Of a stretch of DNA of 64,000 nt, positions 1 to 14,353 are shown piece by piece. The stretch comes from Tetrahymena elliotti 4EA (taxonomy: Eukaryota; Ciliophora; Oligohymenophorea; Hymenostomatida; Tetrahymenidae), in assembly GCA_000231825.2 (NCBI GenBank), contig JH720337.1, positions 169,122 to 233,121 of the forward strand. The letters run 5' to 3'. Numbering within the stretch: the first letter of the stretch is position 1; every line of letters begins with the position of its first letter. Made by a program: the position numbers and the translations under genes. The notes under the pieces are model-generated. The model was not told the origin of the DNA, made no database searches, and worked only from the letters and a program-made list of their open reading frames with translations.

Positions 1-318
1 ATATATTTTGTGGGTAAATTGAAATTATTTTTTTAATTTTCAAATTTTGAACTTATTAGATTTTCAAATACAAATAAAATACGAAGGAAAATTTAGATAT
101 TTCAAAATAATTTCAAATACCATCAAAAGCGCGATATTTCAAACTGGTTTTATCATAATTAATCTCCTTAATGATCATAAATTAATTTATTAATTCATAA
201 ATATTTTTATATTTTTTTTCATAATCAAATTTATAATAAATTAATTTGTTAATAACTTTAAGCATTATACAAAAATAGATATATATAAAATTAAAAAGAT
301 AAATTTAGAATTAAAATA
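1..318. other. A+T-rich upstream region, no gene seen
   Basis: No supported reading frame on either strand. It presumably holds the promoter and 5' UTR of the gene starting at 319. No recognisable motif beyond A/T runs. Confidence 0.5.
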
Positions 319-1977
319 ATGGGAGCAAATGCAAGCAAGGTAGTTGAATTATAAAGGAAAGAATTATCAGATGGATTGAGAGTTCTAGAAAATAAAATGA
401 ACGATAGATTTAAAACTTTATAGTCTTCTCAATAAGTTTTAGATTAGATACTTAGATCTCAAAATGACTTATCAAAATAAATTAAGTCTCTCGATAGTTA
501 AAATAGTCAATTAAAAGTTGAGATTGTTGAAGAGATATCTAGAATAAGAGATGAACAAAGTGAATCTCTTAACAAGAGCTGTTTGCAAGAGTAGAAAATG
601 GAAGAAGAGTTTTCTTTTAGACTAGAAAACATGTAAAAAAATATTTTTAAAGAGCATGATGAGAAGCTAATATAAAGTTTTGAAGGGCTCTAATCTAAAT
701 TAAGTTTAGTTGAGAAGTAATTAGATATAATAGATAACTCATTTAGCTAAAAATGTACTGGTCTTGAAAACTCTTTATCTTCTAAAATTTTAGAAAGCTA
801 AGAGTAGTCATAAACTTAAATTTAAATGGTAAAAGATGCCGTTACTTCTTAAATTGAAAATATTATTGCTTCACACTAATAAAAAATCTTAAAAGTAGAA
901 TAAGATCTAGTCAACCAAATAGATCGTATCTAAAGTATTGAAAAATCTGTATCTAATATATAAGAGTCTAGTTAATCTACTAATAAGGCAATAGTTAAAT
1001 CTGTAACTGATTTAGAGCAGAAGTTTTCTTAAATATCTTAGAAATTAGATAGTTAAAAGGATAACTTAGTACTTACGACTCAAGACCAAATCAATTCAAT
1101 TAAAAAAGATGTTAATGAATTTAAAGCTTAGATATTGCGTTTAGAAAAGCTTGTCTCTGAGCAGTCATAACAATTACAAAAACTTGATTCATTAAGCCAA
1201 GTGAAATCAGTCTAATAATAATAAGTTATTGAAGAAAAATAAACTGCATAATAGTTCAAGCTACCTCAATCCAAAGAGTTATAAGATGCTATTACTCCTA
1301 AAGTTAAGAATGGAAATAGCAAACAGGAGATAAATTAAGAAGATACTACTCCTTAATAAAAGAAAAACTCATCAAAGCAATCATCTGCTGAATAACAACC
1401 AAAAAAAGAGAAACTCTAATAATTTGAAATTTAAGAGTTTAATTCTAATAACTAGTCAAAGTTAAAAGAAAAAGAATACTCTTTAGCAAATTCAAAAATC
1501 CAAATCATGTAAGAAAAAACTCCTTAAAATAATTCTGAAATTAAAATATCTTAAACCCCAAAACAAACTAATTAGGCCAGCAATGAGGCAACACCTAAAT
1601 CATTTACTTAAGAATCTAAGTAAGCTATCTAGCAAATAAAAAAAGAGTAACAAAACAAAATGAAAGCTGCTGCTTTAAAAAAATAAGAATCATCAAGCGA
1701 AGAAGACGATTCAAGTGATAGTGAAGAAGAGAATTTGCCAAAAAAAAATAAAATGATTTCTAAATAAAATTAAAAAAAGAGAGAAGAAAAAACTCCTTAA
1801 AGCACAAAAAACCAAAACAATCAAAATAATTCTTAAGCATAGTAGATAAACACATAAAAAAGTGAAAATTCTCCTCACTAGAAGAAAAATTTCTTAAATA
1901 ACTAGAATAATGTCTAATAAGGCTAACAAGGCAATTCGAACAATTACCAAAATGGGAAAAAAAATAAGAATTTGTGA
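319..1977 (+). CDS. Coiled-coil protein with predicted N-myristoylation signal, disordered charged C-terminal half
   Basis: A single-exon frame of 552 residues with TAA/TAG read as Gln and TGA as stop at 1975-1977. I do not recognise a named family. The protein begins MGANASK, which fits the N-myristoylation consensus (Gly2, Ser6, Lys7), so membrane attachment is likely. Residues about 10-310 are heptad-rich (Leu/Ile alternating with Lys, Glu, Gln, Ser) and look like a long coiled coil. Residues about 310-552 are low-complexity, rich in Gln, Lys, Ser and Asn, with recurring TPQ and TPK motifs and an acidic serine cluster near residues 459-475 that looks like casein-kinase-2 substrate. Only two Cys are seen, and no transmembrane segment or catalytic motif. 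A structural or scaffold role at a membrane is inference. The start is chosen because the myristoylation motif follows the first ATG directly. Confidence 0.8.
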
Positions 1978-2466
1978 GAATAGTGAATTCAAAATAACTC
2001 TTAGTATATTTCTCAAACTCAATTTATTTGATACAAACAATATCAATTCTAAATAGAAAAAAATTATATTTTTGATATTAATATAAAATGTTAAGTTTGA
2101 AATTTTAATTATATTTTTGTGTGATTGATTATTTTTCTTTCTTCAAAATACTTTATTTTTATTTTACTTGCTCTCACTTTTATTGACTATTTATGCTTTT
2201 TTCTCCTTTTATAAATTATTTTATTTCTTATTTATTAATGAAAAGTTGCTTAATAATATGTTTGCTCTTTGTTCATAGTATTTTACAAAAGGTCTAAATT
2301 ATTATGATTCTTATCAAAATTAGTAATGTCATAAAAATCAAAATTAAATCAAAAGAATTTGTTATAACCTCAAAAAAAAACCAATTATTATCAAAAGAGT
2401 TTTCATATTAATTAAACTATAAATTCACTTCTTTTAAATATTAGTACGTAAAAAGTTGGAAAAAAA
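1978..2466. other. Intergenic A+T-rich spacer
   Basis: Separates two genes on the same strand. It holds the 3' UTR of the coiled-coil gene and the promoter and 5' UTR of RIO2. I see no conserved coding segment or RNA structure. Confidence 0.5.
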
Positions 2467-4533
<2,067 letters not shown>

Positions 4534-5042
4534 AACAATTTTATATTTAGTTGATTAAAGTTAATCAAATTTGATATTTGTAATTTTTATTTTCATTTTA
4601 AGTTTTTTTTAACTATTATTATATGAATTTATTATTTTACTCATTTTATTATTTTGAAAAAATTAATAATATTAGTTTAAAATAATTTTTGAATAAATTT
4701 TTTATTTTACATCCTCTTAATTTTTTAGAAACAAAAATAATTACTTTTCATTTTTTACACAATGTGTAAATTTTGAGCTATGAAATGAAGAAAAATGAAT
4801 ATAAAAATACTTCAGAAACTAATTTTAAAAAAGTTCAGTATCTCAAGAGCGTTTGTTTTGCACTTCTCTATTCAAATATACATGGGGAAAAAAAATGTAA
4901 TAACTTCTTTAAACAAAACAAGTCTATAGAATTTCTTATTTGTAAGCTTCTTGGGAAAATAAAAAATACTAATTTAAACCTTTTAAGATTCAATTCTCTT
5001 CGAGTTTTATTTAATTATTAAAAAGTACAAAAAGAAAGCCAA
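4534..5042. other. Spacer with an in-frame open extension upstream of the first giant gene
   Basis: Mostly A+T-rich. From 4773 a frame with its own ATG stays open under the ciliate code and runs directly into the giant gene starting at 5043. I treat it as a chance extension: the signal peptide that begins at 5043 would otherwise lie about 90 residues inside the protein, and the paralogues start directly at their signal peptides. Confidence 0.45.
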
Positions 5043-8000
5043 ATGATAGAACTAAAATATGCATAATCACTCAAAATCATAGGATTTTTAAAAATACAAT
5101 TGCTATTAATACTTCTTTAAGATGTATTTTCATAATGTCAAAATGGATGTTTAAAGTGTGAAGAAGATAGTTCTTTGAATAAATATGTATGCACATAATG
5201 CTAATAAGGGTATATCTTAAATTAATCTTAAAATGTGTGCATTAGTTAAAAATGTGATGAATACTTATACTTTTAAAAAAATTCAGAGTCAAGCTAAGGA
5301 AATTGTTAAGCAATTTGTGATAACTACTATTCTCCTAACTAATCATAAAACATTTGTGATATCTAATACTAATGCCCTGAAAGTTTTATCACCTACTCTG
5401 ATTTTAGTAATAATACTTTATTATAAAGTATCCTATCTTATAGCAACAATTCTTATCTTATCTAATATGATGAATTTCTTAATTATGTAAATAAAACAAA
5501 TGGTGCACTAATTTTAAGATTTAACTAAACTAATAACTTTTTAGCTATTTATATTGTTAACGGTCATTTATTTAGTATCTAATAGGACTATTCTGTTAAT
5601 TTATGGGATGTAGAAACTAATTCCTTTACCTTCTTAACCTAAATAAAAGTAGGCAAGCTTACACAAAATAGCTTTATATTTTATATACAAAGTGATTATT
5701 ATTATTTAGTAACAAGTGATATCTAAAAAAATATTAATTATATGACTTTAATAAGAATATCATAATAAGAAGATCAGTATATAAAATATTAGATGTAAAG
5801 TAATAGCTAATAGATGTATTTCTTTTAGAAATTTATGATTATTTAAGAAAATACTAACACAGCTATTTTTAAATTAAATTTGAGAATTGAAGACAAACTA
5901 TATTTTGAAATAATTTAAGCTATGGGGGATTCTATTTGTTAAATTTCAAATAGCTCTTAAGTCTAGGATTTACTATTTTCTGAGAATAATTAAAAATATA
6001 TTTTCTTCTAAAAAGGCTAATAATATTTCGTTATTTTTGATGTTAAAGGATAAACTTGCAATTCAATCTAACTTAATTAGTAAATTAAAAAAATTCAAAT
6101 ATATTATCAATATGATATGTCTGATTTACTTTTTATATAACTTATAACATAGATAATAGTTAAAGATTTAAATAAAGTATAGGAGAATTTAGCTTCCTTT
6201 TTAATGGATGATACAAATTAAATAATAGATATTCTAATTAATAAAATTATTTAATATATTTAAATTTTTGTGCTTACTAGCTAAAACTAGATTTTGAGCC
6301 TTAAATCATCAAGTAATGCAGGATCTCTTACTTTTAATGTAGATTAAAAATTACCTGTTTTAATAAATAACCCTTAGAAATTAATTTATCCTTCCTAGTT
6401 AAACTAAATCTACAATTCTTTCTTTGTTATTGGTAATGATTTTTAGATGATTTAATTAGATAAACCAAATATTCAGATAGGATATGTAACAAAAAATTTC
6501 AATTAAACCTATAACTCAAATAAAGGTAAAATTAGTAAAATATTTTATGAAGAAAAACAATCCCTTTTATATGTATCTTCTCTAGATGGAGTTTTAGCTA
6601 TATGGAATATCATTACATAGTATAGATATTAGTATTAAAAAGAAATCACTTTTGCAAATGATAGCTGTAGAGACTTTGTTTTACTTTAAGGCAGGGTTTT
6701 TGCTATTGTTTTACAAAAATCTATTGTTTTATTTGATCTAACAAATGAAGATAAAAAAATAACTCTTACTTAAAGCAATTAATAACTTATATAGTAATAT
6801 TCTCTCTCTACAAATCAATAATATATAGTAATTTACTTAGATTCATAGTTGTATGTGATAGATGAAAATTTAAAGATTTTAATAAATAAAAGCTTATCAT
6901 AAAGTATCGAAAGTGCTAGAATATCTAGTAATTAGATAATTTACATATAAGGATAAACATTCATAAATGCTTTTTCATTCGATCTGACAAATAAAGACCT
7001 CGTTTTAATAAATTATTAGATCAATAATGCCTAAAACATATAATATTTTGTATTATTAGAATAAATATAAGATTAAATTGAAATTATCTACTTTGATGCT
7101 ATCTTATAGAAGCTATTTATCCATGATGTATAATTTAATCTAATAGATTAAATTTAGTTGAATTCTGTTTCTCAATTTATAATGTTGAAGTCTTAAAAAG
7201 ATTTAAATTAATAAATTTGGTATTTTATGCTCTCTAAAACATAAGCTAACAGTTATTAAATTTCTGCTTTTAATTAACAAAGCAAATTTTTTGCTTAAAT
7301 ATTAAGTATGGAAAATTGCTTGGGTATTTACTAAATAGATAGTTACCTAAATTATAATTAGCAGCTTATATTTATTTTAACTACAGCTTCTAATAGTCTT
7401 AGTTCATCATTTCTATATACAGTAAAATGGAATAGTTCAAAAAATAGTGGTCTTATTTAACAATTTATTTATAAAGCTGGAGACTAACTAACAATTGTTT
7501 CATAAACTAATGACTATAAATAAATGAATATAGGTAGTTATAGTGGATTTACAGGGCTAGCTCCATCTATTTCTAGCTATACTTAATATGTTCATTAAAC
7601 TAACATAAATGAAAACTCTCAAATATAGTAAGTATAAATAAGTTATCAATTAAATAGAATTTTTATTATAAAAAAAGAAGTTATTGTATACGATTTAGTT
7701 TTAAATTCTTATTTAGAAAATGTAACATTTGATGATAGCAATCAAAAAAATATTGAATATATTTAAGGCTTTTAAATAAACAATAATTTAAAGATCATTT
7801 TATGCTTTAAGAGTTACTAATTTGTTTTAAAATCTTATGAAAATAATAACTCCCAAACTTATAAGTTAAATAACTTTGGAACCATTTAAAATTACAGCTT
7901 AGATGAAAGCTAAAAATACCTATTTATTTATGGAAATAAGCTTAGCAGATTTGATTTGACTTTGTCATAAGAATTAGTCATACTTGATTTCAATTAGTAA

Positions 8001-11000
8001 AATTAATTTATTACACAATGTATTTTCCCAACTGGATTAATCATATGCAAATATGGAGACTACTCTTTAATATTTTTGAATAACTATGACTATGGTATCC
8101 TCAAAAAATTTGATGTCTCTGGTATTGAGATTGGATTTAATTTAATCTTTGATTAATAATATGATAGATTTTATTTATATCAGTAATAAATTTAGGTATA
8201 TACAATATCAGGATAATATCTTTTTTCTTTGAACCAATCAAAATAACCAATTATTGAATTTTAGTTTTGCTCAGATAAAATAGCAATACTAACAGCTGGA
8301 AGTAAAATTAATTTTATTTCTTCTTGAATTTTATTTATTTTTTAAAAAATAATATTATAAAAGATGGGTATATTTATGATAGAACATCCTAAACTTTTCT
8401 ATCTAATTTTTTGAGTAATTAAGTTGGAAATTTTTAAAAAAGCATCTACATACCTAATTACAATTAGCTGTTATACTACACAGATTTTATATTAGTTGGA
8501 TAGATTTCTATATTTGATTTAACATAACTTATTTTAAAAGGATTTTTATAGCTTTCGTATAACTCTTTAGTGAGAGTTGCTGATTTTTATTTTGAAACTT
8601 CTACTTAAATGCTAATACTTGTTGATTATCAAGGCAATATAGAAGCATTTTATTACTAATAAAATTTAAGTTATAATATTTTAACTGTTGATGACTTTGA
8701 AAATAGCCATCCTATTGGTTTATCAATAGATTATAATACTAACTCTTTGATTGTTTATAACTAAAATAAGGCTATCCTTGTAAATTATTCTTTGGTTACT
8801 TCAAAAATGCAAATAATGATTGATCCTATTTAGTATTAAGCTATTATAAAAATTAACTAATTAAATAGTAAAAAGTATATCCTCTTAGATTCATCTAATA
8901 TTATTTATTCTTATGAAAACTATTCTGTATCCTACTAGTCATTTTTTATGGATAAGATAAAAGGAATATTTTAAACTTAAGACTAATAATCTACAATAAT
9001 TTACTTCTAAAAGTACTTTGTTGTCTATCTTAATTTTAATTTTGAATAAATTTACTAGATTGATAACTATAGCTATAGAGTAAATGGATATGGAATTTAA
9101 AAATTTATCACAGACTCGATTTTTTTAACTTCTGATAATCAAATAATCCATTATGATTATGTTAATAATTAAGTTTTTTTTAGTTTTAGAATACCCTTTC
9201 CTCATACAGTAAAAAGCTAATTGATATTAAAAAATATGATTCTACTTGGTACTTCATAGGGTACAATTATATCATATGAAATAACAAAAGATACAAAATT
9301 TACAATAAATTTATCATAAAGCTCTTCTATAATTAACATTTTGGAGACATAGTTTACATATTGGTTCTGTTAAAGAGATGGGTCTATTTATATTTTCTCA
9401 TAAGAAGGATTTAGTACTTTATCATAACCAATTTCTTATTTTAATTTGATTACACTACTTTAAATTAATTAACCTGCTCAAATGATTCCTATTGAATTAA
9501 ATCTTATAGCTCTAGATGAAGTTTATGGTAGATATTTTGTTTAGTTAAGTAACCAAAAAAGATGTAGTGTGTTAGATATCAATACCAATAAGATAATAAA
9601 AAATCTTTCATTTCCCGCAGATTAACAAAACTCAATAATAATAACAGATAAATATGTAGTTTTGGTTTCATCAGCATAATTGAATATCCATCAAAGAGGC
9701 AATCTCGAATTTTAATATTAAATAAGATGTAATAATGTTATTGACCAAATTATAGATGTAAAAGTCTTGGAAAACATTATATACATAATATCGTTTATTG
9801 ATAAAGTAGTAATCTACTAATTCTTTGATAATCAGTAAGGAGTTAAGATTATTGATTCAATTTATACATAGTACCCAATAATTATTGATTCTAAATATGA
9901 TTCAACTACATCTCTATTGAATATAATAGGCTTTTCAAATACCAATATTTACGAAAAAAAATATTGGATATAAAACCATTTTACGGCTTCATCAAAATGC
10001 AGCTCGGTTTTGATGGGTCGTACAAATGTAGAGGTGTTAAAAAATTTAGAAATAATAGGTAATTCTGATTCATCAAATTAATAACTATTGTACCTTAATC
10101 TTTTTGATTTTTCTAGTGTGAAGTTTATCAATTAAGCTTAGGTAACAATTGTACTTTAGCCATCTGATTCATTATCGGATTTTAATATTAACACATAAAC
10201 TTTCTAAAATATTCTAAACGATGCTTATTTAAAAGACTTTTCATTTAATTTTTAAGAAAAAGGAATATATTAATTTAATAGTTAAACAAGTAATATTTTT
10301 ATGTAAAATATTAGAATTGAAAACCAAAATATTTCGGACATCTAATTTTAGTTTTAAGATAATTCTATAGTTGTGATCAAAAGTTTGAAGATCAGTAATG
10401 TTTTTGATAGTCTACCAAAAAGGATCCTACCTTAATTTGATGTTTAAAAATAAGAAAATTATTTTAGAAAATTAGAATAGGATATGAATTCTTCATTTTT
10501 GAGCTTTGAAGACTGCTCTATTGTAACTATTTATGACTTAGAAATAATAAATTCTAATATTTAGAATTTTTAAAAGATTCTATATTTTTCTAATGTTGGA
10601 GAGATTTATATCAAGAATTTGACAATCACTGATTCTTAATTTTAAACCCTGGCCATGTTTTAAAATATTTAAAATTTAACTTTAGAAAATGTGTAACTAT
10701 TGAACAATACTTCTAAAGAATTAAATTTTTTGAATCCTCCAATGATCTTGTAAATTTAAGCAAGCTAAAATACTAAAATAAGCAATTTACAGGCATAAAA
10801 CTGCACTAATTACTAAGTAGTTAGAATTATTAATTAGTATTAAAAAGATAATTAATTGATATCACTAAAAAATGATATAGTGGATTTAAGTTCTATTTAT
10901 TCAATAAATAATAATTTGTCATAGATTGATATAAATTAAGATTTCAATTAATTCATTTTCTAAGTTACAGATTTGAACATATATAATTTTACTTACATTA

Positions 11001-13950
11001 ATAATTAAATGAATATAAAAATACTTTCTTCGAATTCAGTTTAGATTGTTGGATCTAAATTTAACAACAATAATAATTTAAATGGAGGAGCAATAAATTT
11101 CTTCTAGATTTATCTCAAGATTATAATTACAGACTCTATCTTTAAATAAAATATTGCTAGAGCCAATGGAGGAGCAATATATGCAGAAAATATTGCTTAA
11201 ATTACAATTAATACAGGCTCAGAAGTAACATAGAATCAAGCTTTAATTGGAGGAGGTATTAGAATTATAGGTCCTAGTACATTGATAAATATAAGTAAAA
11301 ACATAGTTTGGCAGAACTCTGCTAGTATTTTTGGAGATAATATAGGAACATTCCCTACTGATATTTAAATAACTTCAGATGATAACAATATTAGTTAAAA
11401 TTTAATATTTACTAAAACAGATAATGATGCTGAAAAATATGGTATTTTAGATATTCATAGTTATCAGAGTGGAAGCTCTACTAGTTTATTAATTACATTA
11501 ATAGATTCTGAAAGTAAAAAAGTATTTGTAAAGCCAGATTTTGTAAATAATAAAATGTATCCATAGATAATTATTGATGAAATAACTTCTTGGTCAATAC
11601 AGCTTGAAAGCTTAGATGTGAATCTAATATAACTTACTGGGTAGTAACAAATTAATTATAATTAATTTGATAGCTCCTAATTATTCTTTAGATTAGATAA
11701 TGTATCTATTAATGCCAATCCAAACACTTAATAATAAATCAATTTATTATTCTTTTTCAACAAATACTAATTAAAAAATATTATCTAGATAAACATTCAT
11801 TTAAGATAATGCATAGAAGGTGAAATTTTCTAATAATTTTCTAAGCAAATTTCTATTTGCTACACTTGTACTTCAGGATTTTACTCTATTCAAAATCCTA
11901 ACATAAATATGACTTCTGTTTGTTAAAAAGTGATTTTTTTTGATTACATTTTTAAATACAATTTAAATCTTTTTTATATTTTAAAAGTGTCCAAGCGAAG
12001 CACATATTTGTGAAAGAGACTAATTGATATTAAAGCCAGGTTATTGGAGAGACCAAAACAAAAATATTCTTTAATGCCAAACATAAAAGGAATCATGTGA
12101 TGAAAGTAACGATAAAAATAAATTTGGATGCATAGATGGATATGTAGGACCGATTTGCTAGTAATGTGATTATTCTGGGTTTATTTGGAATAAAAGATAT
12201 AGCACATATGGAGTATAAAAGTAATGCTGGAGTTGTAGCTCGAATCAAACCCAAATAATTGTTTTAGCTATTTCAAGCTTTGGACTTTTTTTCTATATTA
12301 TTATCCAGATTTTAGCATTTGTCAAAAATTTTTAATTTTATTTGGTTTAACAATACTTAAGATTATCAAACATAATTCCTATATCTGCAACGTAAATAAA
12401 AAAACTGAATAGTTTTTATATCAAATGCCTTCTAACATACATTCAACTACATTAGATTATTGTAAATTTTGAACTTCAGTGGTTACCTTAGAGTATATTT
12501 TATATTTCAGATATTTTTGGAAAACCTAACTCTCATATTGTTGTAAATCTAATGTGCATCGTTCCTTCATCAATATTTAATAGCTAAGGATCTGGTAAAG
12601 TTTAAGTCACTTTAATAATTCTCTAACCAGTCGCTTTTACATTAATAACTTTGTTGCTATTTTTTATAATCAAATACTGTAAACACCAAAAAATAAAATT
12701 TATTTAAAAATATACAGCCTTGAATTTTTTGTTTATTTTTTTCTAGCCTGATTAAATCACTTCTATTACGTAATTTTTAACTTGTAAGCAGATAGGAGAC
12801 AAAAAATACATTTCAACTGATCTTCTCTATGAATGTACAAATGAAAGCTATTAAATTTATTAATACTATCTTGGAATTCCTCTATTGATATTTTGGACTC
12901 TAATACCAATAGCCATTCATTATCTTTTATATAAAAGGTAGAAAAAATTACAATATTGCTCAACAGTTTTTATTTATGGTTTTTATTACTTAGAGTATAA
13001 TTAAAAATCTTATTACTGGGAGTTTATTAGGATCTATTTCAAAACAGGGATAGTCATTTTTTATACTCTATATTAGCAAAATTTATACCTAGCACATATG
13101 ATCATCATCTTTTGCATAGCTTTATATTTAAATTAGCTTAGAAAGGCAAGTCCTTTTATTAATCCAAATATGATCAGAATAGAATAATATTCGTATGTTA
13201 CTCTAACAGTTATTATTTTGATTAAAAATTTAAATATAACTTACTAAAGTTATTTTTTAGAATGCCTTTATATCATTATCCACTCTCAATTTATCATATA
13301 CCTAGTAGGTACAATAATTTATAATAGGTTTATAGAAAATAATAATTATTTAAAGAAAATTTTATATTATTTTCTTTCAAAAATATCTAGCAAATATAAA
13401 TTTTAATCTTCAACTAAGCTCAAGACCTTCATGCTATGGAAAATAGTAAGTAAAAATTATAAAAAATTGATAAGAGAAAAAGCAGTCGATATTGTAGAAA
13501 AAATTGGATCTGAGGATCTATAATGTAAGATTATTTATTTATTTATTACAAATCTATCTAAACAATTTTTAAGTAACTATAAATTAAGGTCAACAAACTT
13601 AAGAGATTCCTTATTTTTTTGATTAATCTATCTCTTAGAATTAAATTGTTTTTAGCTCAAAATTAGTTAAAAATTTCTTGAATTATTTTGAAAATTGTAA
13701 TTTATAGAAATCTAAAACATTTTCAAGAAATAATTTACTCTTTAAAGACTAAAAGAACTCTAATTAAGAAATTACCCTTTAAGAAAGTAAGTTTGACCAA
13801 TTTTCTAGCTAATTTTAAGAACAAGATGAGAACAAATTAATAGAGTTGTAATAGCTAAAAACAATGGAATTTTAAAAAATGGGAAATTTATCAAGAAATT
13901 TACCAAGCTATTCAAAAAATGAATAGAAAAATTTGAACCAAATTGTATGA
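5043..13950 (+). CDS. Giant Cys-rich/beta-helix multi-pass membrane protein, copy A
   Basis: About 2,912 residues from four exons (introns 8302-8363, 11930-11987, 13525-13573). A signal peptide ending near VFSQ is followed by a Cys-rich block (CQNGCLKC...CTQCQQGY). A very long ectodomain then carries WD/propeller-like repeats such as LDGVLAIWNI and DGYIYDRT. Near residues 1,980-2,070 are beta-helix motifs: NGGAIN, SIFKQN, NGGAIY, GGGIRI. From about 2,280 comes a second Cys-rich module (CPSEAHIC, LKPGYWR, GCIDGYVGPIC, CDYSGFIW). From about 2,364 several hydrophobic segments follow, with a conserved SYYWEFIRIYFK motif near 2,616. The tail is Gln/Asn/Ser-rich and probably cytoplasmic. Architecture points to a large surface receptor or adhesin; ligand and function are unknown. 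Closest relative in the window is the copy at 23888. The TGA near 8325 lies inside intron 1. A start at 4773 is possible but less likely. Confidence 0.85.
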
Positions 13951-14353
13951 ATTAATTAATTAAATTAAAAAATTATTTTGGTCCTATTTGATTTAATTGT
14001 ATATTTTAGAGTAAAAATGTAGAAAATATTTTTTATTTTCAAAATTTAATTGGATTTTTTCTTCTTAAAATTATAAATAATGTTTTGAAAGATACAAAGC
14101 TTATCAGCTGTTTTGAAAATTTTTTGATGTCAAGTATTAATAAAGTTACATCTTAAAAAAGGACATATTCTTGGTAATTGAGGAATTTATTTACAAATAT
14201 TTGTGTAAATTAAGGATAAAATATGAAATTTATTTATTTATGACCTTTTATCTAATTACCACCTTACAAAACAAAAATTAATAAGCTTTACATATTTCTT
14301 TCTTTTTTTTTCTCAAAAACAATAAAACTAATTAGATTAATTAAAGATAATAA
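13951..14353. other. Spacer between giant genes A and B
   Basis: About 400 A+T-rich bases between two genes on the same strand. It must hold the A terminator region and the B promoter. No reading frame or repeat that I can support. Confidence 0.5.

Noticed and set aside
8302..8363. TGA at about 8325 as the end of giant gene A
   Set aside because: It lies in a GT...AG segment at the site where the three paralogues also have an intron, and homology continues directly after it.
11030..11350. Horizontal transfer of the beta-helix motif from Chlamydia
   Set aside because: The motifs are short and can arise by convergence in beta-helix proteins; base composition, introns and code are ciliate throughout. 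No positive sign of transfer.
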